NCBI GenBank assembly: GCA_024408495.1
Contig: JAKSUY010000009.1
Location: forward strand, 1 to 37,150
Length of the DNA stretch: 37,150 nt
From: Bacilli bacterium
Lineage (GTDB): Bacteria; Bacillota_I; Bacilli_A; RFN20; CAG-826
Direction: 5' to 3'
Within the stretch, counting starts at the first letter, position 1. The number at the start of each line of letters is the position of its first letter. Below are positions 1-6,379 of this stretch, piece after piece. A program made the position numbers and the translations under genes. Under the pieces are notes generated by a model that was not told the DNA's origin, did no database searches, and saw nothing but the letters and a program-made list of their open reading frames with translations.

Positions 1-490
1 TTTCTTTTAATTCATCTAACATCTTATCCATTTCGGTTCTTGGATGACCTTTAGCAATATTAGTGAACATTAAAATAAATCTACGATAGCAGTCGTAGGC
101 GAATCTTTCGTTGCCAGTTTCACGCGCTAAAGCAGAAGCGGTAGTATCATTTAAGCCGAGGTTAAGAATGGTATCCATCATACCTGGCATACTTTGGCGA
201 GCGCCGCTTCTTACTGAAACTAAAAGCGGATTATGGTCTCCACCAAACTTCTTACCAGTTTCTTTTTCTAATCTCTTAACGTTTTCAAAAATGTCCTTTA
301 CTAAGAATTCAGGAATCTTCTTTTTTGAATTGTAATAAAGCGTGCAAGCTTCGGTGGTGATAGTAAAACCTTGTGGAATCGGAATCCCCACGTGGGTCAT
401 TTCCGCTAACCCAGCGCCTTTTCCGCCTAATAATTCTTTCCCTAAACCAAAGGCGTTTTTAAAGTTGTAAACATAATTTTTGTTAGCCAT
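1..490 (-). CDS. ppdK: Pyruvate, phosphate dikinase, N-terminal part (cut by window edge)
   Basis: Reading the minus strand from ATG at 490 gives [20 protein letters not shown] followed by [23 protein letters not shown], the typical start of pyruvate phosphate dikinase (ATP-grasp, nucleotide-binding end). Further on come [16 protein letters not shown] and [11 protein letters not shown], also family hallmarks. About 163 residues of an expected 870-880 are present; the rest lies beyond base 1. A good Shine-Dalgarno (AAGGAG) sits a few bases before the ATG. The enzyme interconverts pyruvate + ATP + Pi and PEP + AMP + PPi in the cytoplasm. It fits with the malic enzyme at 30877-32049 as part of pyruvate/PEP metabolism. 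The identification is secure; the direction of flux is not visible from sequence. Confidence 0.95.
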   Translation of the reverse strand, partial: MANKNYVYNFKNAFGLGKELLGGKGAGLAEMTHVGIPIPQGFTITTEACTLYYNSKKKIPEFLVKDIFENVKRLEKETGKKFGGDHNPLLVSVRSGARQSMPGMMDTILNLGLNDTTASALARETGNERFAYDCYRRFILMFTNIAKGHPRTEMDKMLDELKE

Positions 491-570
491 ATAATCTCCT
501 TAATAAAAAAATAATCATTTCTAACGTTTAATAGGATAACACAAATCAAATATATTTTTCTACTTTCTTA

Positions 571-592
571 TATAATAGATATAAGAATTGAT
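571..592 (+). promoter_or_regulatory. -10 box and very short leader of the split isomerase genes
   Basis: A consensus TATAAT (571-576) ends 16 bases before the ATG at 593. The expected transcription start is near 583, giving a leader of about 10 bases. No Shine-Dalgarno is present in ATAAGAATTGAT. I see no convincing -35. Confidence 0.5.
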
Positions 593-961
593 ATGAAAAT
601 TAAGTATTCTAAATTCAAATCAAATATTCATGAGGCTCATAATTTAAGTAAAAGCAGTCAATCTTTCTTAGATAAAATTAATAAAAAATTAGATAGTAAG
701 TTAATTTATACGGATGATTTAAGTGACTACGATTGCGACTTAAAACTTATTTATATTGAGTCTGGTGGTAGCGAAGGTTACTTCCTTAAAAGTTTTAAAA
801 AGTTTAAAGCACCTTATATTTTGTTAACTAGTGGCGAAAATAATTCATTAGCCGCCTCGCTTGAAATCATGCATTACCTTCATCTTAAACATTTAAAAGG
901 TGAAATATTACACGGAGACGTTGACTATATCGTTAGTCGGATTAAGAAATTATGCAAATAA
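593..961 (+). CDS. Fucose-isomerase-like protein, N-terminal fragment
   Basis: This 122-residue ORF contains IESGGSEGYFLKSFK and ILLTSGENNSLAASLEIM, which I recognise from the N-terminal half of L-fucose isomerase-like proteins of anaerobic bacteria. It stops at 961, ten bases into the next ORF (ATG at 952, one frame back). That ORF begins just where the family continues (FGIIGKPSDWLI). Together they give about 397 residues, somewhat short for the family. Either the gene is naturally split into two translationally coupled subunits, or a one-base indel or frameshift separates them. No stop codons or decay are visible in either half, which favours a working arrangement. The substrate is unknown. 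Confidence 0.7.
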   Translation: MKIKYSKFKSNIHEAHNLSKSSQSFLDKINKKLDSKLIYTDDLSDYDCDLKLIYIESGGSEGYFLKSFKKFKAPYILLTSGENNSLAASLEIMHYLHLKHLKGEILHGDVDYIVSRIKKLCK

Positions 962-1779
962 ATAAGATTAAACAAGAATTAAAAAAACAACGTTTTGGAA
1001 TCATTGGTAAACCATCGGATTGGTTAATCTCTTCAATTCCAGATTTAAAGAAAGCGCATAGTCTCTTTGGTATTACCTTTATTAATATAAAAATGGATGA
1101 AGTTGCTAGCTTAGCGAAAAAAGCTAAATTGCCTTATCAATTAAAAATAAAAGATAAGTTTAATCAAAAAGAATTAAAAAAAGCAGATTATATTTATCAA
1201 GCTTTAAATGTTTTAGTTAAGAAACATAAATTAACTGGTCTAACCACTAGATGTTTTGATTTATTAACATCTTTAAAATCCACTGCATGTTTAGCCTTAG
1301 CGGAGTTCAATAATCAAAAAATTATCGCTACTTGTGAAGGCGATGTAACCGCGATGATATCGATGAAAATTGCTAGTTTAATAGGAGATGGATATACCTT
1401 TCAAGCTAATCCAAGTTACATTGATGTAAAAAATAAAAAGATTATTTTGGCGCATTGTACCATACCCACTAAAATGACTATTTCTTACAAACTAGACACA
1501 CATTTTGAATCTGGTATTGGAGTAGCGATTAAGGGCAAATTAAAAACAACTGATATTACGATGTTTAGATTATCCAGCAACTTAAAAGATTATTTTGTTG
1601 CGGAAGGTAAAATTATAAAAAATGGGGATAATCCGCAAAGATGTAGAACACAAATTGAAGTTAAATTTAAAGATGATATTTCTTCTTTATTAACTAATCC
1701 GTGTGGTAATCACCATATTATCTTCTATGGTAAACATAAAAAAGAGATTCAACAGTTATTAGCGAAGATACTCGTTTAG
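952..1779 (+). CDS. Fucose-isomerase-like protein, C-terminal part
   Basis: 275 residues beginning MQINKIKQELKKQRFGIIGKPSDWLISS, continuing with RCFDLLTSLKSTACLALAEFNN, IIATCEGDVTAMISM and ILAHCTIP. The CFDLL and CEGD blocks resemble the metal- and sugar-binding part of L-fucose/L-arabinose isomerase family proteins. Its ATG lies inside the end of the upstream ORF (ATGCAAATAA), and no Shine-Dalgarno precedes it, so translation probably depends on re-initiation. The 3' end overlaps the convergent pseudouridine synthase gene by 21 bases. Likely a sugar isomerase acting with the upstream fragment; the exact substrate cannot be inferred. Confidence 0.7.
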   Translation: MQINKIKQELKKQRFGIIGKPSDWLISSIPDLKKAHSLFGITFINIKMDEVASLAKKAKLPYQLKIKDKFNQKELKKADYIYQALNVLVKKHKLTGLTTRCFDLLTSLKSTACLALAEFNNQKIIATCEGDVTAMISMKIASLIGDGYTFQANPSYIDVKNKKIILAHCTIPTKMTISYKLDTHFESGIGVAIKGKLKTTDITMFRLSSNLKDYFVAEGKIIKNGDNPQRCRTQIEVKFKDDISSLLTNPCGNHHIIFYGKHKKEIQQLLAKILV

Positions 1780-2460
1780 TTTATTAATTTCTTCTTCGTT
1801 TAATTCGTAATATTCGCCTGGTTTAAGGTTTTTAATCGTTAAGAACGCAAATAAATCACGGTTTAAATCAATAACTTCATAACCTACACTTCTCATCATT
1901 CTTTTAACTTGATGGTATTTACCTTCAGTTAATTCAAGCATAGCTTTTCTTTTGTTAATAATCGTTAATTTAGCGGGTCTACATCTTTCTTTATTTTCTA
2001 ATATAATTCCTTCTTTGAACGATTTCACTAATGAGTCATCTAAATCTTTATCAACGGTTAATGAATATATTTTTTTGACATTAGATTTAGGAGAAATTAA
2101 AAAGTGCCCTAATTTGCCATCATTAGTGATTAATAGCACTCCAGTAGTGTCTTTATCTAGTCTTCCTACGTGCGTTAATCCTTTAATATTTAAATCGCTA
2201 AAGAATTCCATTATGGTTGGATATTTATCATCTTCGTTTGCAGATACATATCCTTTAGGTTTATTTAAAACAAAATAATAGAAAGGTTTATATTTAATAA
2301 CTTCGTTATCAACTTTAATAATGTCTTTATTAGGATCAATTTGGGTTTTACCTTGTCTCACTAATTGATCATTCACCAATACGCGCTTATCTTTAAAGAA
2401 ATGTTTGATTTCACTACGAGACGCTAGGCCCGCGTTACTTAGATACCTGTCCAGTCTCAT
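1759..2460 (-). CDS. rRNA pseudouridine synthase, RsuA/RluB/RluF family
   Basis: 233 residues from MRLDRYLSNAGLASRSEIKH. Residues 1-60 are an S4 RNA-binding domain (VLVNDQLVRQGKTQIDPNKD); then comes the catalytic domain with HVGRLDKDTTGVLLITNDG, whose Asp in GRLDxDT is the catalytic residue, and EGKYHQVKRMM near the end. Length matches RsuA, which modifies a uridine in the small-subunit rRNA. An upstream in-frame ATG at 2511 would add 17 residues unlike the family; the ATG at 2460 has AAAGGAAA just before it and starts exactly at the S4 domain. The gene overlaps the end of the upstream DUF368 gene by 26 bases, so the two are probably co-transcribed. Confidence 0.93.
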   Translation of the reverse strand: MRLDRYLSNAGLASRSEIKHFFKDKRVLVNDQLVRQGKTQIDPNKDIIKVDNEVIKYKPFYYFVLNKPKGYVSANEDDKYPTIMEFFSDLNIKGLTHVGRLDKDTTGVLLITNDGKLGHFLISPKSNVKKIYSLTVDKDLDDSLVKSFKEGIILENKERCRPAKLTIINKRKAMLELTEGKYHQVKRMMRSVGYEVIDLNRDLFAFLTIKNLKPGEYYELNEEEINKLNEYLR

Positions 2461-3340
2461 TTTTATGTTTCCTTTGATAAATAACAAGATAGTAGCTACC
2501 AACAAATCCACCGATTAATAAGATGGTGCCGAGCAACCCTTCCCACCAAACAATGCCATGGGTTTGGTAATACGCCATCATATCGTGGTTATAGAACAAT
2601 GAGAAGATCGATCCAATTACTAAACCGATAATCCACACATAAGTAGCAATCTTATATTTCTTAAATAATTGTTTCATTAATTTAGAGAAGAAGAACATAC
2701 CGATAATGACACCTACTGCCATACATGCTAATACGCCAATCACTTGTCCTGGTTGGTCTTTAATACTATCAACCAACCTTAATATATTTGTGTAGAATCC
2801 TAACACTAATAAAAGCATAGAACCTGATATGCCAGGAACTACAACGCCGGCGCTTGCTAAGAAACCTATTGGAATGATAACTAGATATAATTGCCAACTA
2901 ATCGGATTAAACAAACTAGAGACATTAACATCTAAGTGATAAGACATAATACCTAAACTCATTCCTGCTAATATCGCTAATAATAAATATAGATAATGTC
3001 TTTTCTTAATTGGCTCATCTTTAATGTTATTAGCGACATCAGGAACGCTTCCAATCATTGAACCGGCGAATAAACAAACAATCGCAAATAAAATATGTTC
3101 AGTTGCTAGTTTTAGTGGAATCCACATGCTAACAATTGCAATAAGCACACCAACACCAATTGCAAGTAATGCTTTAAGCGACGGCCAGAAATTTTTTAAT
3201 AAAGAAGAAATATTTGTGATTAATTTATCATACACTTTAGTGACTAAAGCAATGGTTGCAGCGCTTACTCCAGGAATTAATAAAGCGGTACCGATAAAAA
3301 ACCCTTTAATCGCATCAAAGATGATATCTTTAATTTTCAT
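2435..3340 (-). CDS. popT: DUF368 membrane protein, probable undecaprenyl-phosphate translocase (PopT type)
   Basis: A 301-residue polytopic membrane protein opening with MKIKDIIFDAIKGFFIGTAL, then LIPGVSAATIALVTKVYD, and containing a second related motif VVPGISGSMLLLVLGFY; the two inverted PGxSG/A motifs are the DUF368 signature. About eight hydrophobic segments are visible. DUF368 proteins have been shown in other bacteria to return undecaprenyl phosphate across the membrane for reuse in envelope synthesis. No Shine-Dalgarno is seen; a -10-like TATAGT on the minus strand (3349-3354) lies only eight bases upstream of the ATG, suggesting a leaderless message. It is the first gene of a pair with the pseudouridine synthase. 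Confidence 0.88.
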   Translation of the reverse strand: MKIKDIIFDAIKGFFIGTALLIPGVSAATIALVTKVYDKLITNISSLLKNFWPSLKALLAIGVGVLIAIVSMWIPLKLATEHILFAIVCLFAGSMIGSVPDVANNIKDEPIKKRHYLYLLLAILAGMSLGIMSYHLDVNVSSLFNPISWQLYLVIIPIGFLASAGVVVPGISGSMLLLVLGFYTNILRLVDSIKDQPGQVIGVLACMAVGVIIGMFFFSKLMKQLFKKYKIATYVWIIGLVIGSIFSLFYNHDMMAYYQTHGIVWWEGLLGTILLIGGFVGSYYLVIYQRKHKNETGQVSK

Positions 3341-3371
3341 ATAAAATTACTATATACTATTTTTGATAGTT
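3341..3371. promoter_or_regulatory. 31-base divergent promoter region with overlapping -10 boxes
   Basis: The gap between popT (minus) and the flavodoxin gene (plus) holds TATACT at 3353-3358 on the plus strand and TATAGT at 3354-3349 on the minus strand. They share two bases. Both place transcription starts 0-8 bases from their start codons. Neither start codon has a Shine-Dalgarno. Confidence 0.5.
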
Positions 3372-3914
3372 ATGAAAACGATTATCTACTATTTTTCTAA
3401 GACTGGTCATAGCAAGAATTATGCGGAGTCTTTAGCGAGTCGAATTAATTGTGGATCCTTTAATTACAAAAAAATGAAATATAAGCATATGAAGGATTTT
3501 GATACGATTATTTTTGTCTCACCCGTATACGGAAATAAGATTCGCAAAGTAGCGAAATTTCTTAAACTTTATAAAAAAATTAAAGATAAAAATTTATTTA
3601 TAGTAGCGGTTGGTATGCAACCACCGGATCCTGAAAGAAGAAGATCGATTATCACTGTTAATCTATTAGATGATTACCATATTCGTTTATATGAATTAAT
3701 TGGTGGTTTTGATGCAAATAAACTATCGTGGATTATGCGCAAGGTCATGAAGATAGGAATGAAAGCGGCATTAGAAAAAGACCCTGCTTTAAAAGCGCAG
3801 GCTAATTTAGTTGGTAACATCTTTGATGTTCCGCGCGAGTATAATGATATTAACGGGATTGAACGTATTATGGATACAATCCATCGTTTAGAAAGAGAAA
3901 GTAAAGTGGTATGA
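3372..3914 (+). CDS. Flavodoxin-like protein
   Basis: 180 residues starting MKTIIYYFSKTGHSKNYAESLA: the YYFSKTGHSKNYA stretch is a flavodoxin FMN-phosphate loop, followed by IIFVSPVYGNKI, the second flavin-contacting loop. The C-terminal half (residues 90-180) is longer and more basic than in simple flavodoxins and resembles the HemG-like flavodoxin group. I chose ATG at 3372 over TTG at 3363 because it matches the beta strand that opens the fold. It overlaps pth by four bases (ATGA), so the two are probably cotranscribed. Likely a cytoplasmic FMN-dependent redox protein; the partner is unknown. Confidence 0.8.
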   Translation: MKTIIYYFSKTGHSKNYAESLASRINCGSFNYKKMKYKHMKDFDTIIFVSPVYGNKIRKVAKFLKLYKKIKDKNLFIVAVGMQPPDPERRRSIITVNLLDDYHIRLYELIGGFDANKLSWIMRKVMKIGMKAALEKDPALKAQANLVGNIFDVPREYNDINGIERIMDTIHRLERESKVV

Positions 3915-4450
3915 AACTAATTGTTGGTCTAGGTAATCCAGGAAGTAAGTATGAGCATACGCGTCATAACATGGGTTTTGATACGCTTGATTTATTAAAC
4001 GAAACGTTAAAGATTAAATTGGATAAAAATAAATTCCAAGGATTATATGGTAAAGGCGGAGATATTATTCTTTTTAAACCTGAAACATTTATGAATCTTA
4101 GTGGAATCGCGGTTAGAGAAATTATGACTTTCTATAAAATTGATATTAATGATTTACTAGTTATTAGTGATGATATGGCTCTTCCGGTTGGTAAAATTCG
4201 TTTAAGAGATAGCGGCTCTAGTGGGGGTCATAAAGGCTTACAAAACATTATTGATAATTTAGGGACTGATAAATTTAAAAGAGTAAGAATCGGTATTGGT
4301 GAACCTAAATTTAATACGATTGATTTTGTATTAAGTAAACCTAGTAAAGAAGAAGCGCCTTTAATAGATACATCGCAAAAGAAGGCAAAAGACGCTATTT
4401 TAGAGTATTTAAAGACTGATTTTACTCGTGCAATGAGTAAATTTAATTAA
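3911..4450 (+). CDS. pth: Peptidyl-tRNA hydrolase
   Basis: 179 residues, normal length. MKLIVGLGNPGSKYEHTRHN is diagnostic: Asn9 and His19 match the conserved substrate-binding Asn and catalytic His, and ISDDMALPVGKIRLR followed by GSSGGHKGLQNII are the other family blocks. It recycles peptidyl-tRNA released from stalled ribosomes. In Bacillus, pth lies directly before mfd; here mfd is 5 kb downstream. The start overlaps the flavodoxin stop (ATGA), implying translational coupling. Confidence 0.97.
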   Translation: MKLIVGLGNPGSKYEHTRHNMGFDTLDLLNETLKIKLDKNKFQGLYGKGGDIILFKPETFMNLSGIAVREIMTFYKIDINDLLVISDDMALPVGKIRLRDSGSSGGHKGLQNIIDNLGTDKFKRVRIGIGEPKFNTIDFVLSKPSKEEAPLIDTSQKKAKDAILEYLKTDFTRAMSKFN

Positions 4451-4478
4451 CGTCCTATTTGTTGGACATCCACTTTCC

Positions 4479-4512
4479 TATAATAATGCTAGAATTGAAG
4501 TGAGGTATTTAT
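4479..4512 (+). promoter_or_regulatory. -10 box and ribosome binding site for the DUF2130 gene
   Basis: TATAAT at 4479-4484 is followed by GTGAGGT about seven bases before the ATG at 4513. A small GTCC/GGAC inverted repeat (4453-4467) lies just upstream. No clear -35 at the usual distance. Confidence 0.45.
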
Positions 4513-5829
4513 ATGAGTAAAATTACATGTCCAAATTGCAAAAAAGAGTTTGAACCCAGCAACAACGAATATGCTGATTTAGTTAAGCAGGTTAGAAACA
4601 AGGAATTTAACGATGAATTAGAACGTAGAACAAAAGAAAATGACAAACTTTTAAAAGCAGCGGTTGAAAAAGCTGAATTAATTACAAATTCTAAGAATTC
4701 CAAAGAGATCCAAGAATTAAAAAATCAGATTATTGAATTAAAAACCATTAATGAGAACGCCAAAAAAATTCAAGATATGGCAGTCGAAAAAGCTTTGTCT
4801 GATTCAAAGCATCAAATTGAAACACTTAATAACAAGCTTTCTGATGAAAAAACTAGAATTGATTTAGCGGTTTCCAAAGCGGTTGATTCTTACAAAGAAC
4901 AATTGAATAGCAAAAATAGTCAAATTGTTGAACTGAATAATAAAGTTGATAGCATCAAGAAAGACGCTGCCCTTAATGAAAAGAACACTATAGAAAAATA
5001 TAAAACTCAAATTGAACTTAAAGATCAAGAAATTGAAAAGTGGAAGTCCTATCGTTATGGAGATTCAACCAAAGACCTTGGAGAATCGTTAGAAAAATAT
5101 TGTCACGATGCTTTTGAAGAAATACGTGCCGATGCTTATCCGCGCGCTTATTTTGAAAAAGATAATGAATCGGTTAAAGAAGATGGTGAATCCAAAGGAA
5201 CTAAAGGCGATTTTATTTTTAAGGATTATTCAACAGACGGCATTGAATTAGTTTCAATTTTGTTTGATATGAAGACTGAAAAAGACACCACTGAGACTAA
5301 AAAAACTAATGAGAGTCATCTAAAGAAATTAGATAGCGATCGTATTAAAAAGGGCTGCGAGTATGCTGTATTGGTTTCTACATTAGAAGCAGATAGTAAA
5401 TTGTATAATCGCGGTATTGTTGATGTGTCCCATCGATATCCAAAAATGTTTGTAATTAGACCACAATTCTTTTTAGCGATTATTGGACTTATTAGAAATT
5501 TAGCTTTAAAAAGTTATGAGTATAAAAAAGAAGTAGTAATATACAAAAACGAACATTTAGATATCACTAATTTTGAAGAATCGGTCAAAAATATAGCAGC
5601 CAAAATAGCAGGCGATTATGGTTTTGCTTCTCAAAAATATGATGAAGTCGATAAAATGTGTGATGACATTATTAATAAAGTTAATAACTTTAGAGAAGCG
5701 TTTAGAATCGCCAAGGGTCATATTAAAACCGCGCAAAATAGATTAGATGATTTGAGTATTAGAAAATTAACTAAAAATAATCCAACTATGAAAGAAAAAT
5801 TTGAAAAGCTTAAGAAAGAGGAAAACTAA
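4513..5829 (+). CDS. DUF2130 protein: coiled coil plus nuclease-like domain
   Basis: 438 residues. The N-terminus has a CxxC zinc-ribbon-like half (Cys6, Cys9 in MSKITCPNCKKEF). Residues about 15-180 are a long Lys/Glu-rich coiled coil. From about 185 comes the conserved DUF2130 domain (YGDSTKDLGESLEKYCHDAFEE, SKGTKGDFIF, ILFDMKTE). Asp233 and the Asp252-x-Lys254 motif look like a PD-(D/E)XK nuclease core; this is my inference, not an established activity. The coiled coil plus nuclease-like layout recalls RmuC. It ends one base before the convergent superoxide reductase gene. The function is unknown. Confidence 0.85.
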   Translation: MSKITCPNCKKEFEPSNNEYADLVKQVRNKEFNDELERRTKENDKLLKAAVEKAELITNSKNSKEIQELKNQIIELKTINENAKKIQDMAVEKALSDSKHQIETLNNKLSDEKTRIDLAVSKAVDSYKEQLNSKNSQIVELNNKVDSIKKDAALNEKNTIEKYKTQIELKDQEIEKWKSYRYGDSTKDLGESLEKYCHDAFEEIRADAYPRAYFEKDNESVKEDGESKGTKGDFIFKDYSTDGIELVSILFDMKTEKDTTETKKTNESHLKKLDSDRIKKGCEYAVLVSTLEADSKLYNRGIVDVSHRYPKMFVIRPQFFLAIIGLIRNLALKSYEYKKEVVIYKNEHLDITNFEESVKNIAAKIAGDYGFASQKYDEVDKMCDDIINKVNNFREAFRIAKGHIKTAQNRLDDLSIRKLTKNNPTMKEKFEKLKKEEN

Positions 5830-6198
5830 TTATTTCTTCCAGAGTGAGTGGATATTACAATATTCGTATACCGCAATAACTTCATCGCCGGGTAAAAGCG
5901 CAAAAGATACCTTTGGCTCTTGTCCAGGTTTTAATTCTTTTCTTTGATTGCCGAATTTAGTTTCTAGCGCAATCCACTCGATATAATGTTTTTCTTCCAT
6001 TGGATGTGGAACCGAGCCTATTTGAACATTAACGATGTTATCTTTAACTTCGTAAACTGGAACGTGTTTTTCAACCGCGGCATCAGTAGTACCCGGAATG
6101 ATTTCGCTCATAGGTTCTCCACAACAAACAATCGGGACTTTAGTGTCCTTAACTTTGGCAATAATTTGCCCACAATGTTTGCAACGATAAAATTTCAT
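5830..6198 (-). CDS. dfx: Desulfoferrodoxin (superoxide reductase, two-iron type)
   Basis: 122 residues with both iron centres. Cys6, Cys9, Cys25 and Cys26 (CKHC ... CC) form the rubredoxin-like FeCys4 centre. His45, His65, His71, Cys114 and His117 (EKHVPVYE, GSVPHPMEEKH, EYCNIHSLWK) supply the His4Cys catalytic iron, and Glu43-Lys44 match the conserved EK pair next to the active site. It reduces superoxide to hydrogen peroxide without releasing oxygen, typical of anaerobes. The start has AAGGAG upstream and a -10-like TATGAT (6224-6219). It is divergent from a small rubredoxin-like gene, a plausible electron donor. Confidence 0.97.
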   Translation of the reverse strand: MKFYRCKHCGQIIAKVKDTKVPIVCCGEPMSEIIPGTTDAAVEKHVPVYEVKDNIVNVQIGSVPHPMEEKHYIEWIALETKFGNQRKELKPGQEPKVSFALLPGDEVIAVYEYCNIHSLWKK

Positions 6199-6267
6199 AA
6201 CTATTTCTCCTTACTTTAATCATACCATCTCTAATGCTATAATTTAAATATATAAAAGGAGAACTTT
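6199..6267. promoter_or_regulatory. Divergent promoters between superoxide reductase and rubredoxin-like gene
   Basis: On the plus strand an extended -10, TGCTATAAT (6235-6243), is followed by AAAGGAG just before the ATG at 6268. On the minus strand TATGAT (6224-6219) precedes AAGGAG. A shared oxidative-stress operator could fit in 69 bases, but I see no PerR-box palindrome. Confidence 0.5.
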
Positions 6268-6375
6268 ATGGCTAAATATCATTGTCCAATCTGCGGTGCA
6301 GATGTCGAAGTCGAAAAAGGTGAAAATTGTCCAGTTTGTGGAGCGCCTTTTGAAAAACTTGAAAAGATTGATTAA
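6268..6375 (+). CDS. Rubredoxin-like two-CxxC mini-protein (35 aa)
   Basis: A short gene with a strong ribosome binding site encodes MAKYHCPICGADVEVEKGEN followed by CPVCGAPFEKLEKID. Four cysteines in two CPxCG knuckles and the CPVCGAPxEKxEKI ending match the rubredoxin-like domain at the C-terminus of rubrerythrins, here as a free protein. It could carry iron (an electron donor) or zinc (structural). The divergent position to superoxide reductase favours a redox role. It ends four bases before the S41 lipoprotein gene, so the two are probably cotranscribed. It is too short for many gene finders. Confidence 0.85.
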   Translation: MAKYHCPICGADVEVEKGENCPVCGAPFEKLEKID

Positions 6376-6379
6376 TTTT

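Noticed and set aside
1952-2278. Plus-strand ORF opposite the pseudouridine synthase
   Set aside because: An antisense shadow of a clearly conserved gene.
4435-4512. tRNA gene between pth and DUF2130
   Set aside because: Only a short four-base-pair dyad; no T-arm or acceptor stem.
6296-6379. Longer start for the S41 lipoprotein at 6296
   Set aside because: It overlaps the rubredoxin-like gene in another frame; ATG 6380 starts exactly at a lipoprotein signal peptide.
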